A DNA stretch of 64,000 nt, taken from contig JAJPJQ010000018.1 of NCBI GenBank assembly GCA_021324155.1, forward strand, positions 62,001-126,000, written 5' to 3'. The stretch is from Pseudomonadota bacterium. GTDB lineage: Bacteria > Desulfobacterota > Binatia > UBA9968. Of the stretch, positions 51,707-61,056 are shown piece by piece. The position numbers and the translations under genes are program-made. The notes below the pieces were generated by a model. The model ran no database searches. It was not told the origin of the DNA and worked only from the letters and a program-made list of their open reading frames with translations. Within the stretch, counting starts at the first letter, position 1. Each line of letters begins with the position of its first letter.

Positions 51707-52393
51707 ATGGAAGCCTCTAACGGCAAGAATCTCACCGAAGAAGCCTACCAGAAGATCAAAGGCTTCATCCTGAGCAGCGAGATTTATCCACGCCAGAAGA
51801 TCGTCATCGAGGAGCTCGCGCGACAAATGGGGGTGAGCCGCACGCCGATCCGCGAGGCGATGAACCGTTTGGTGAACGAAGGGTACGTCACGCACGTCTG
51901 GAACCGTGGCTTCTCCGTCAAGGAAATTACCGCCGACGAAGTCGAGGAGCTTTACGGCGCGCGGGAGGCGCTGGAGCCTTATCTCGCCGAGGAAGCCGCG
52001 CGCCGAATCAGCAAAAGCGAAGTCCAGGACCTCGAGCGGCTGCTGAAGCAATACGGCGAATTTGTCGAGCGCCGGCCGCGCCGCCAGCGCCGGCTGGTCG
52101 ACCTCGACTTCCATTCGAAGATCGGCAAGATTGCCGGTAACTCCTATCTGCAGAGCATCCTCGGCGAAGTCTTCGAGCGTATCGTCCTCAAACAGAGGGT
52201 GGCGGCCGGCCAGCTCGACCGCGGCAAGGATGCCTGGCTGCAACACCGCGCGATTCTTGTCGCAATCCGCGACGGCAAGCCGAAGGAAGCGCGCCGGGCT
52301 GCGCTTTTTCACGTGCGGAAATCGAAACAGCTCGCGATGCTTCGCCTCCAGGAAGAAGCCGAGTATTTGAAACAGCTAAGAGTCGTCGGCTAA
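51707..52393 (+). CDS. GntR-family (FCD) transcriptional regulator
   Basis: A 228-residue regulator. A winged helix (residues about 8-72, with ARQMGVSRTPIREAMNRLVNEGYV) precedes an all-helical FCD ligand-binding domain (about 85-215), which often binds a metal through Asp/His residues; DLDFHSKIGKIAGN and WLQHRAIL are candidates. It is first in the plus arm, and its promoter overlaps that of the minus arm. It probably represses both until an organic acid appears. The ATG at 51707 is favoured over a GTG at 51698. Confidence 0.9.
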   Translation: MEASNGKNLTEEAYQKIKGFILSSEIYPRQKIVIEELARQMGVSRTPIREAMNRLVNEGYVTHVWNRGFSVKEITADEVEELYGAREALEPYLAEEAARRISKSEVQDLERLLKQYGEFVERRPRRQRRLVDLDFHSKIGKIAGNSYLQSILGEVFERIVLKQRVAAGQLDRGKDAWLQHRAILVAIRDGKPKEARRAALFHVRKSKQLAMLRLQEEAEYLKQLRVVG

Positions 52394-52420
52394 GAAAAAG
52401 CGCGGTAGGAAGCGATCTCT

Positions 52421-54184
52421 ATGAACCAACCGCACTGCGACCCCATTTCCGTTGCGGTCATCTCCAACCGACTCGCCGCGATCACGAGAGAGATGGGGCA
52501 GATCATGCTGCTCACCTCGCGCTCTCCGATCTTCAGCGAATCGAGAGATTTCGTTACGGCGATCTTCGACGGCCAAGGCCGTCTCATTGCGCAGACATCC
52601 TATATACCCGTGCTGCTCGGGGCGATCCCCTTTGCTTTGCAAGCGATCCGCGACCGCTATCACGGCAAAGACCTCCACCCCGGCGATGTCATCGTCGCCA
52701 ACGATCCGTATCTCGGCAACAGCCATCTCCCCGACGTCACCATTGCGCGGCCGGTTTTTTATCGCGGCGAGCTCGTCTTCTGGGCCGTCACGAAAGGGCA
52801 CCAGGCCGACCTCGGCGGCGCCGGCGTCGCCGGCTATAACCCGGAGGCTACGACGGTTTGGGAGGAGGGTCTGCGGCTGCCGCCGATGAAGCTCTACAGC
52901 CAGGGCGAATACCAGCGCGATCTCTGGGACTTCATTCTCCTCAACGTCAAAAGCCGCCACTTGGTAGAGGGGGATTTGCATTGTCAGATAGGCGCTGCGA
53001 CGCGCGGCGAAGAGGCGGTGCTCGAGCTTTTGGATCGTTACGGGTGGGACGCTGCCGCAGCGGCGATTGAGGCGTATATTGCGGCAACCGAGAAGTCGAT
53101 GTCGGCGGCAATCAAAAAAATCCCCAACGGTATTTATGCCGGGGAAAGCTTCCTCGACAACGACGGTGTCGAGATGGAAAAGGCGCCGGGCATCCGCGTC
53201 GCCGTGAAAGTGGAAGACGAGACGCTCACCTTCGATTTCGCCGGCTCCGATCCTCAAACGCGCGGTTTCGTCAACAGCCCGTTCGCCAACACGGCGTCGG
53301 TTTGTTTCCAGGCGCTTTTCGCATGCATCGGCGCAGCGATCCCGATCAATTTCGGCTCGCTGCGGCCGATTCGCATCGTCGCGCCGGAAGGGTCGATCGT
53401 CAACTGCCGCGCGCCGGCGCCGACGACGGCGTCTACGCTCGTTACCTGCGCGGCGATCGCCGAAGCGATCTGGATCGCGCTCGCCGAGGCGATTCCGTCG
53501 CAAACCCAGTCCGGCTGGGGCCGGCGCTGCGCCCCGATGAGCGCGGGAACCAATCCGCGCACCGGCCGCCGGTTCGTATGCACGCATCACAACTGCAAAG
53601 GCGGCTCGGGCGCCACGGAAGGATATGATGGCTGGAACCATACCGGCCCTGTGAGCAACATGGGCGGATCGCGCGCGACCGATCCGGAGATCTTCGAGCT
53701 TGCATACCCCTACCGTCTCTTCGAATACGAGCTGGCGCCCGACACCGGAGGCGCCGGCCAATGGCGCGGCGGTACCGGCGCGGTGCTGCGCTGGCGCGTA
53801 GAGTCGCCGGACGTGCAATGCGTCACGGTCGGCTCGGGCATGCTCGAGCAAACGCGCGCCTTCGGCCTTTTCGGCGGTAAGCCGGGGTCGTTGCCGATCA
53901 TGCGCGTCGTCGGCGGCGACGGCGCAAGCAGAAAGCTCCCGCTCAACCAATTCTCGGAAGTCAAAGAAGGCGATGTCTTCGAACTCGTGTCTCAAGGCGG
54001 CGGAGGCTTCGGCGATCCCTTCATGCGCTCGCCCGAGCGAGTGCGCGACGACGTCGTCAACGGACTCGTATCGATGGAGAAAGCGGCGCAGGAGTACGGC
54101 GTGATGCTCGAGCGGCGCGGGCGCGAGATAGTAATCGATCGAGATGCCACCGCTAAAAAGCGCGCAGCACGAACAAAGGCCTAG
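52421..54184 (+). CDS. hyuB: Hydantoinase B / oxoprolinase beta-type subunit
   Basis: A 587-residue HyuB-family protein; DVIVANDPYLGNSHLPD near 90, VVTKGHQADLGG-type residues near 125 and the GGGGFGDP segment near 525 are family landmarks. HyuA/HyuB pairs include N-methylhydantoinase, 5-oxoprolinase and ATP-dependent carboxylases of acetone or acetophenone. Its partner hyuA is separated by a binding-protein gene. Starting 28 bases after the regulator, it is the first structural gene of the plus arm. Confidence 0.92.
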   Translation: MNQPHCDPISVAVISNRLAAITREMGQIMLLTSRSPIFSESRDFVTAIFDGQGRLIAQTSYIPVLLGAIPFALQAIRDRYHGKDLHPGDVIVANDPYLGNSHLPDVTIARPVFYRGELVFWAVTKGHQADLGGAGVAGYNPEATTVWEEGLRLPPMKLYSQGEYQRDLWDFILLNVKSRHLVEGDLHCQIGAATRGEEAVLELLDRYGWDAAAAAIEAYIAATEKSMSAAIKKIPNGIYAGESFLDNDGVEMEKAPGIRVAVKVEDETLTFDFAGSDPQTRGFVNSPFANTASVCFQALFACIGAAIPINFGSLRPIRIVAPEGSIVNCRAPAPTTASTLVTCAAIAEAIWIALAEAIPSQTQSGWGRRCAPMSAGTNPRTGRRFVCTHHNCKGGSGATEGYDGWNHTGPVSNMGGSRATDPEIFELAYPYRLFEYELAPDTGGAGQWRGGTGAVLRWRVESPDVQCVTVGSGMLEQTRAFGLFGGKPGSLPIMRVVGGDGASRKLPLNQFSEVKEGDVFELVSQGGGGFGDPFMRSPERVRDDVVNGLVSMEKAAQEYGVMLERRGREIVIDRDATAKKRAARTKA

Positions 54185-54207
54185 AGCAACAATACCGAGA
54201 GAGACGA

Positions 54208-55194
54208 ATGACAAAAAAGCTTTTACTCTGCCTAACGATAACCGCGATCTTTCTGCAATCGCCGGCAATGGCTCAAGCGCCCAAAACAACCTTCAATGTA
54301 GGGTTCTCGGCGTTTTCCGCCGCGTTCATGCCGGCCTTTGTTGCGGATCAGGCCGGCTACTTCGCGCAGGAAGGCATCGGCACGCGGCTCGTGTTTTTTC
54401 AAAGCGGCGTGCAGCTCATGCAATCGGTCATCGCCGGCGACACGCACATCGGCATGGGCTCCGCGCCGGAGCTGGTGACGGCGACGAATGCGGGCGCGAA
54501 GGTGCACGGTTTTTGGGGCATCTCCAATCTCATGCCGTATGCGCTCATCTCGCGCCCCAATATCAAAACGATCGCCGAGCTGAAGGGAAAAAAGATCGCG
54601 GTGAGCGCGCGAGGCTCCTTAAGTGAATTTCTGGCGAGCTACGTTCTCAAAAACAAGGGTCTCGATCCGTCGAAAGACGTCGTCTACCTTCCGCTCGGCG
54701 GGGTGCCGACGCGGTTCGCCGCGCTGCTGTCCGGCTCCGCGGACGCGAGTCTCATCAGCGCAGCGCAGTTCGACAAGGGACGCAAGGCAGGCCTCAACTT
54801 TCTCTTTATGCTCGCCGATCTGATCCCGGAGTGGCCGCAGGACGTAATCTATTTGAAGGACGAGTTCGTCGCCAGCCGCGATCCGGAGTTCCGCGCCTTC
54901 TTACGCGCTTACCGGCGCGCCGTCGCGACCTCAAAGAAAAACCCCGACATCGCCATCGCCGCAATGCAGAAGGCGATGCGTTTCGATGAGCCGACCGCGC
55001 GCGACGGCTACAAAGCCTACGTGGCGTCGCTGCCGGACGACGGCCGGATCGGCGAGAAGGGGTTCGAGCTGCTCGTGGACCAGATGTTCCAGGAGAATAC
55101 GATCAAACGGCGGCTCACGATGACCGACCTGATCGATTACCGTTATATCCATGAAGCGCAGAAAAATAATAACGCACGATCGGTACGCGACTGA
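54208..55194 (+). CDS. NMT1-like ABC substrate-binding protein between hyuB and hyuA
   Basis: A 328-residue exported protein with a clear signal (MTKKLLLCLTITAIFLQSPAMAQA). The body is SsuA/NMT1-like: AFMPAFVADQAGYFAQEGIGTRLVFF, then KTIAELKGKKIAVSARGSLSEFLASY. It overlaps the hyuA start by one base. Placement between the two hydantoinase/carboxylase subunits ties its ligand to that enzyme's substrate. No permease gene is present. Confidence 0.86.
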   Translation: MTKKLLLCLTITAIFLQSPAMAQAPKTTFNVGFSAFSAAFMPAFVADQAGYFAQEGIGTRLVFFQSGVQLMQSVIAGDTHIGMGSAPELVTATNAGAKVHGFWGISNLMPYALISRPNIKTIAELKGKKIAVSARGSLSEFLASYVLKNKGLDPSKDVVYLPLGGVPTRFAALLSGSADASLISAAQFDKGRKAGLNFLFMLADLIPEWPQDVIYLKDEFVASRDPEFRAFLRAYRRAVATSKKNPDIAIAAMQKAMRFDEPTARDGYKAYVASLPDDGRIGEKGFELLVDQMFQENTIKRRLTMTDLIDYRYIHEAQKNNNARSVRD

Positions 55195-57281
55195 TGGCGG
55201 CCCGCGATCATTTCGATATCGGGATCGACGTCGGCGGAACTTTTACCGATTGCGTCATGATCGACGCGGCGGGGCGAAGCTTCGTCGAGAAGACCTTCAC
55301 GACGCCGCGCGACCCGTCCGAGGGCGTGCTCGCGGGCCTGGAAAAGCTCGCGACGAAGGCGAATGCGCCGCTCGCGGATTTTCTCCGCTGCGTTCGGCGC
55401 ATTGTCCACGGCACGACGATCACGACGAACGCCGTGCTCACCGGCAACGGCGTCAAGACGGGCTTCGTTACGACGCAGGGCTTCCGCGATGTGCTATTGA
55501 TGCGTCGCGGCGTGCGTGAAAACCAATTCAATTCGAAGATCGATCCGCCGCCGCCGCTCGTGCCGCGGAGCCTCACGGTGACCGTTGCCGAGCGCGTCGA
55601 TTGCGTCGGCGCCGAGACCGTTCCCCTCGACCGCGAGAGTGCGCGCCGGGCGATCCGCGACCTGAAGGAGCAAGGCGTCGAGTCCGTCGCCGTCAGTTTC
55701 CTGTTTTCTTTTCTCAATCCGAAGCATGAAGCAGAGATCGCAGAACTACTGAAAGAGGATTTTCCGGAAGCCTACATCTCGCTCTCGACGCAGGTCCTGC
55801 CGCAGCTGCGCGCGTACGAGCGCCACAGCACGACCGCGCTGAACGCTTACGTCGGTCCGTTGCTCGATCGCTATCTGCGGCGTTTAACCGAACGGCTCGA
55901 AAAAGCCGGATTCAGCGGACGGCTGCTCATCATGCAATCGAACGGCGGCGTCATGGCGCCCGAGACCGCCGCCCGCTTCGCCTGTCGTACGCTGCTCTCG
56001 GGACCCGCCGGAGGACCGGTCGCGGCCATTTTTTACGGTGGGCGCGCCGGACGTGGCGACGTGATCGCGATGGACATGGGAGGCACGAGCTTCGACGTGT
56101 CGCTTATCAAGGCGGGCGAAGCGAGCTTTACCACAACCGGCGATGTCGGCGGTCACGCTATGGCGTTCCCCGTGCTCGACATTCGCACCGTCGGCGCAGG
56201 CGGCGGCAGCATCGCCTGGCTCGACGACGGCGGCGTTCTCCACGTAGGCCCGGCCAGCGCCGGCGCGGATCCAGGTCCGATCTGCTACGGGCGCGGCGGA
56301 AAGGCCCCGACGGTCACCGACGCCGATCTCGTGCTCGGGTATTTGGGCGCCGACGATTTCTTAGGCGGCGAGTTCAGGCTCGACATTGACGGCGCTCGCA
56401 AGGGAATCCAGGAGCGCATCGCAGCGCCGTTGGGTTTAGATCTCATTACAGCCGCCGAGGGTATTCACCGGATCGTCAACGCCACGATGGCCGACGCGAT
56501 CCGGCTCGTCTCGATCGCGCAGGGCTACGACCCGCGTCAATGTACGCTCGTGGTAGCGGGCGGCGCCGGCGCGGTTCACGCCGCAGCGATCGCGCGCGAG
56601 CTCGGCATCACGAGCCTTCTCATCCCGCGCGAAGCGTCGGTTTTCTGCGCGGCGGGCATGCTGCTTTCCGATTTGAAGCACGACTATGTGCGCACGCTTT
56701 CCGGCGAGCTCGGGACCATCCCGCCCGAGAAAATCGCGGTGATCTATGCTGACATGTCTACCGAGGCGCTGCACACGCTCGCGGAAGAAGGCATCGGCGA
56801 GAGAGAAGCGCAGATTTCATACGGAGTCGATCTCAAATACGTCGGGCAGTTCCATGAAGTGACTATCCCGTTCGCGTCGGCTTCGACCGACGTCGAGCGG
56901 CTCAAGTCCGATTTCGCCGCGCGCCATCTGAAGCTTTACGGCTACAATCTTCCCGGCCAGCCGGTCGAAGCGCTTCACTGGCGCTTGACGGCAATCGGGC
57001 GCACCGAGCGGCCGCGTTTTGCGCGCGCAGCATCGGTTTCGAGCAAGCCGGCGCCGACAAAACGCGACGTGGTTTTCGACGGCCGAAAAACCTCGACGGA
57101 CGTCTATCGCGGCGGCGAGCTGAATCCCGGAGCGTCGTTCGAAGGCCCCGCGATTATCGAAGAGCCCACGACGACGATCGTGATTCCGCCGGCGTGCAGG
57201 CTTGCAGTTAACGAATTCGGCGATTACGAGCTGACGCTAGCGTCCGAACAGGCCGCGCCCACCATCGCGGCGGCGAGTTGA
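55194..57281 (+). CDS. hyuA: Hydantoinase A / oxoprolinase alpha-type subunit (ATPase)
   Basis: A 695-residue HyuA protein. N-terminal IGIDVGGTFTDCV is the phosphate-binding loop of the actin-like ATPase fold; GTTITTNAVL near 75, DMGGTSFDVSLI near 300 and GPASAGADPGPICYGRGG near 350 are family marks. It would use ATP to activate a carbonyl or lactam for hydrolysis or carboxylation with HyuB. It starts at the last base of the binding-protein stop. Confidence 0.93.
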   Translation: MAARDHFDIGIDVGGTFTDCVMIDAAGRSFVEKTFTTPRDPSEGVLAGLEKLATKANAPLADFLRCVRRIVHGTTITTNAVLTGNGVKTGFVTTQGFRDVLLMRRGVRENQFNSKIDPPPPLVPRSLTVTVAERVDCVGAETVPLDRESARRAIRDLKEQGVESVAVSFLFSFLNPKHEAEIAELLKEDFPEAYISLSTQVLPQLRAYERHSTTALNAYVGPLLDRYLRRLTERLEKAGFSGRLLIMQSNGGVMAPETAARFACRTLLSGPAGGPVAAIFYGGRAGRGDVIAMDMGGTSFDVSLIKAGEASFTTTGDVGGHAMAFPVLDIRTVGAGGGSIAWLDDGGVLHVGPASAGADPGPICYGRGGKAPTVTDADLVLGYLGADDFLGGEFRLDIDGARKGIQERIAAPLGLDLITAAEGIHRIVNATMADAIRLVSIAQGYDPRQCTLVVAGGAGAVHAAAIARELGITSLLIPREASVFCAAGMLLSDLKHDYVRTLSGELGTIPPEKIAVIYADMSTEALHTLAEEGIGEREAQISYGVDLKYVGQFHEVTIPFASASTDVERLKSDFAARHLKLYGYNLPGQPVEALHWRLTAIGRTERPRFARAASVSSKPAPTKRDVVFDGRKTSTDVYRGGELNPGASFEGPAIIEEPTTTIVIPPACRLAVNEFGDYELTLASEQAAPTIAAAS

Positions 57282-57286
57282 GGAAT

Positions 57287-58924
57287 ATGAAAGCTCCAAA
57301 GGACGTGCGCGAGCATATCAAGAACTTGGAGGAGCGCGGCCTACTGGTTCGCGTCTCGCGGCCGTCCAACAAGGATACCGAGATCCACCCGCTCGTGCGC
57401 TGGCAGTTTCGCGGCGGCGTCCGCGAGGAAGACCGGAAGGCATTTCTCTTCGAGAACGTCGTTGACGATCGTCGTAAATACGATGGCTCCGTGCTCGTCG
57501 GCGGGCTGGCCGCGTCGCGCTGGGTTTACGCGCTCGGCATGGGCTGCGAGCCGAGTGAGATCGTCGAGAAGTGGCAGAAGGCGCTTGCGAAGCCGGTCGA
57601 GCCGGCGCTCGTCGAGAGCGGCCCGGCGCAGGAAGTCGTCCATATGGGCGACGCGCTCGACCGCGAAGGCGGCGGCCTCGACGCGATCGCCGTGCCGATT
57701 TCCACGCCTGGCTTCGACAACGCGCCGTATTTCACCTGCGCGCAGTGGATCACCAAAGATTTGGAGACCGGCATTCGCAACGTCGGCAACTACCGCGCCC
57801 AGGTGAAAGGCCGCCGCCGGACGGGCGTCTGCCCGGGGCCGCAGGCGAATCAGCAGTTGAATATTCATTGGCGGCAAGCGGCGGCGCGCGGCAAACATCT
57901 CGAAGCCGCCCTGGTCGTCGGCGGGCCGCCGGTCGTGACCCACGCCGCCGTGCAAAAGATTCCGTACGGCGTCGACGAGCTGGCGGTCGCCGGCGCGCTC
58001 GCGGGCGAGCCGATCCCGCTGGTCAAGTGCAAGACCGTCGACGTCGAAGTGCCCGCGACGGCCGAGATCGTGCTCGAAGGCATCATCCGCACCGATTTCC
58101 TCGAGCCCGAGGGCGCCTTCGGTGAGTCGCACGGCTACATTCACCCGCGCATCATGAATCCGGTGTTCGAGATCAGCTGCATCACGCACCGTAAAAACCC
58201 GGTCTTTGTCGGCATATTGAGCCAAGTGACGCCGAGCGAGTCGAGCAAGCTCAAAGAGATCGGCATGGAGGCGATGCTGCTACGCTACCTGCGCGAGCAC
58301 TCGAGCAATGAGTGGGTGACCGGCGTCGGCTGTTACGAGCCGCTGGTCAACCTAAGGCGCTACGTCGTCGTCCAGTGCAAGCGCGGCGCGCCGCAGTACG
58401 AAGTGTGGCGCGCGCTCCACGGCGTGCTCGCGTTTCGCCAGGAGCTCGGCAAATACGTCGTCGCAGTCGACGATGACATCGATCCGAAGGACGGCGATGC
58501 GATCAACTGGGCGATCACGATGCGCTGCGAGCCGTCGAAGGACGTGCGCATCGTCGAGGGCCGTGAGAAAGGCCATGCGCCGCCGTTCCGCGTGCACGGC
58601 GAATCGATCGACAAAATGGAAGAGGCCGAAGAGCGCTCGGCGGAATACTCCGTCATGATGATGAATGCGACACTCAAGGAGCCGTTCCCGCCCGTTGCGC
58701 TGCCGTCGCAGGAATATATGGAGCGGGCGAAGGATATCTGGGAAAACGAACTCAAGCTGCCACCGCTGCGGCCGCAATCGCCGTGGTACGGCTACTCGCT
58801 CGGTCAGTGGGACGAAGAGTCCGTCGATGAGGCGGCGGCGGCGATGAAGGGTGAATATTACAAAACCGGCGACAAACTCGCCGGGCGTCGCGTGCCGGTG
58901 AAGATCAAGCGAGGGGATAAATAG
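57287..58924 (+). CDS. UbiD-family decarboxylase 2
   Basis: A 545-residue UbiD protein, about 70 residues longer than copy 1. Landmarks are RTGVCPGPQANQQLNIHW near 180, LEPEGAFGESHGYI near 277 and AVDDDIDPKDGDAINWAITMR near 390. It would decarboxylate (or carboxylate) an aromatic acid with prFMN. The ATG at 57287 lies 5 bases after the hyuA stop, with GAGGA close before it; a TTG at 57278 is also possible. It starts the metabolic half of the plus arm after the hydantoinase unit. Confidence 0.9.
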   Translation: MKAPKDVREHIKNLEERGLLVRVSRPSNKDTEIHPLVRWQFRGGVREEDRKAFLFENVVDDRRKYDGSVLVGGLAASRWVYALGMGCEPSEIVEKWQKALAKPVEPALVESGPAQEVVHMGDALDREGGGLDAIAVPISTPGFDNAPYFTCAQWITKDLETGIRNVGNYRAQVKGRRRTGVCPGPQANQQLNIHWRQAAARGKHLEAALVVGGPPVVTHAAVQKIPYGVDELAVAGALAGEPIPLVKCKTVDVEVPATAEIVLEGIIRTDFLEPEGAFGESHGYIHPRIMNPVFEISCITHRKNPVFVGILSQVTPSESSKLKEIGMEAMLLRYLREHSSNEWVTGVGCYEPLVNLRRYVVVQCKRGAPQYEVWRALHGVLAFRQELGKYVVAVDDDIDPKDGDAINWAITMRCEPSKDVRIVEGREKGHAPPFRVHGESIDKMEEAEERSAEYSVMMMNATLKEPFPPVALPSQEYMERAKDIWENELKLPPLRPQSPWYGYSLGQWDEESVDEAAAAMKGEYYKTGDKLAGRRVPVKIKRGDK

Positions 58925-58932
58925 AACCCGCG

Positions 58933-61056
58933 ATGGATCGCAAGCCCGTCATCGAGAGAATGTTCTATCCCCGTTCGGTCGCGGTGGTCGGCGCGTCCGC
59001 CGACGCCGACAAGTTCACCGGCCGCGTCCTCAAGCATCTTCTTAAATCCCGCTTCAAAGGATCGATTTTTCCAGTAAATCCCAACCGCACAGAAGTCCAG
59101 GGCGTACGAGCTTATTCTAACCTCCGGGACATTCAGGAACCGATTGATGTCGCAGTGATGATGGTGCCGAACAGCAGATTGTTCGACGCGCTGGAGGACT
59201 GCCGCGCGAAGAACGTCGGCGCGGCGCTGGTGCTGAATTCCGGCTTCGCAGAGGCGGGCGACGACGGCAAGCAGCTGCAGGAAAAGCTCCGCGCGTTCGC
59301 GCGCGACAGCGGAATCCGCATCTGCGGGCCGAATTGCAACGGCTACGTCAATGTCCTCGACAAGCTCATCGTCGGCACGTCGGGCGCTTTCGATCGCGCC
59401 GAATTCGTGCCGGGCGATATCGCGTTTCTCGTCCAGAGCGGCGGCGTCGCCGGCGTGCTGCTCGATCTCGCGCAGGATAAGAAAATCGGGCTGAGCTATT
59501 GCGTGTCTGTGGGCAACGAAGCCGACCTGGACATCGCCGACTTCGTCGAATACCTCGCGGAGGACCCGCGGACAAACGTCATCGCGCTATTCGTCGAGGG
59601 CGTCGAGGACGGCAGGCGCTTCCTCGCCGCCGTGGAGAAGGCGAAGGCGCGCGGCAAGCGCGTCGTCGCATGCAAGGTCGGCCGCTCGGCGAAAGGGCAT
59701 CAGGCGGCGTCGGCGCACACAGGCAAGCTGGCGGGCTCGTCGCTCGTCTGGACCCAGGCGATGAAGCGTGCCGGCGTCGCCGAAGTCGGGGATATCGAAG
59801 AGCTGGTCGAGACCGCGAACCTCATGAGTAAGTTCGACACGCCGGGAGGGAAGCGGCTCGCGATTCTGACTCTTTCGGGCGGCCAGGGCGTGCTGTTGGC
59901 CGATCTCTGCGATGCGCATGGAATTGCGCTGCCGCCCCCGTCGTCTTCCGCGGGCCCGCTGCGCGAGGCTTTGCCGGATTTCGCCGGACTCGCGAATCCG
60001 ATCGATCTCACCGGTCAGGCATCCGGCGAGCCCGAGGTGCTGGAGCGAGTCATTCGCAGTCTCGCCGACGATCCCGAATACGATGCCGTGTTGCTGGTTC
60101 TCGTCGCGAGCCCGGTGGCGGCACGTCTATGGACCGAGCGCATCGCGCGTTTCGCTCCGGAATTGCCCAAGCCGGTCGCGGTTTTGTGGACCGGCGGGCG
60201 CGGGCTCGACGAGTGGCGCAATCAATTGCTGGTCGCGCGCGTGCCGATGTTTTCCTCGGCGACGGTCGCCATCCGCAGCTTCGCCGGTTATTTCGTCTCC
60301 ACGGCGACGGCAGAGCATGTTACAGCCAACATCGACGCGCTGCGCGCAAAGAAGGCGCGCGAATTTCTCCGAGGCGGTGTCGCGCAGGGAATTGCCGAGC
60401 CGGAAGCGAAGGAGATCGCGAAGATGTACGGCATTCCGGTGCCGCGGGAATTTCTCGCGACGAGCGATAAAGGAGCGGCCGATGCCGCGCGCACTCTCGG
60501 CAGCGCGGTTGCGATGAAGCTGATCTCTCCCGACATTCTCCATCGCTCGGACGGCGGCTTCGTGCGCCTCGGAATTTCCGCGCCGGAAGCCGCCGTGGAA
60601 TGCTACCGCGATTTCGTCGGCCGCGCGGGCGGCGCGCGCGTGCGCGGCGTTCTGGTGCAGCCGATGGTGCGTGGCGTCGCGGAGACAATTGCGGGCCTAT
60701 CTTACGACGCGCAGTTCGGGCCAGTCGTCTTGTTCGGCTCCGGCGGCGTGCGCGCGGAGCTCGCGAACGACGTCGCGATGCGTCTCTGTCCGCTGTCGGC
60801 CGACGATTGCCGGGCGATGATCGCGGAAACGAAGGCGGGAAAACTACTCGCGGGCTATCGCGGCGGTGCGGTGGGCGACATCGAAGCCGTCGTACAAGTC
60901 CTCTTATCGCTGTCCGATCTGGCCGTGGAGCTTGGTCCCGCGGTCCAGGAGATGGATATCAATCCGCTGATCGTCGCCGAGAATGGCGCCGTTGCGGTCG
61001 ATGTGAGGCTCGTCGCGGCGGAGCGTTTTCTGAAGGAGCAGGATCCATGGCATTGA
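58933..61056 (+). CDS. ADP-forming acyl-CoA synthetase (fused)
   Basis: A 707-residue single-chain enzyme. Order of domains is CoA-binding Rossmann (about 8-105), ligase domains with the phospho-His in SAHTGKLAGS near 263, then an ATP-grasp domain (from about 480; RGGAVGDIEAVVQVLLSLSDLA near 660). It makes an acyl-CoA from an acid, CoA and ATP, or runs in reverse to save energy. It could provide the CoA thioester for the acyl-CoA dehydrogenase in the other arm. It is 8 bases from the UbiD gene and overlaps the next by 10. Confidence 0.93.
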   Translation: MDRKPVIERMFYPRSVAVVGASADADKFTGRVLKHLLKSRFKGSIFPVNPNRTEVQGVRAYSNLRDIQEPIDVAVMMVPNSRLFDALEDCRAKNVGAALVLNSGFAEAGDDGKQLQEKLRAFARDSGIRICGPNCNGYVNVLDKLIVGTSGAFDRAEFVPGDIAFLVQSGGVAGVLLDLAQDKKIGLSYCVSVGNEADLDIADFVEYLAEDPRTNVIALFVEGVEDGRRFLAAVEKAKARGKRVVACKVGRSAKGHQAASAHTGKLAGSSLVWTQAMKRAGVAEVGDIEELVETANLMSKFDTPGGKRLAILTLSGGQGVLLADLCDAHGIALPPPSSSAGPLREALPDFAGLANPIDLTGQASGEPEVLERVIRSLADDPEYDAVLLVLVASPVAARLWTERIARFAPELPKPVAVLWTGGRGLDEWRNQLLVARVPMFSSATVAIRSFAGYFVSTATAEHVTANIDALRAKKAREFLRGGVAQGIAEPEAKEIAKMYGIPVPREFLATSDKGAADAARTLGSAVAMKLISPDILHRSDGGFVRLGISAPEAAVECYRDFVGRAGGARVRGVLVQPMVRGVAETIAGLSYDAQFGPVVLFGSGGVRAELANDVAMRLCPLSADDCRAMIAETKAGKLLAGYRGGAVGDIEAVVQVLLSLSDLAVELGPAVQEMDINPLIVAENGAVAVDVRLVAAERFLKEQDPWH

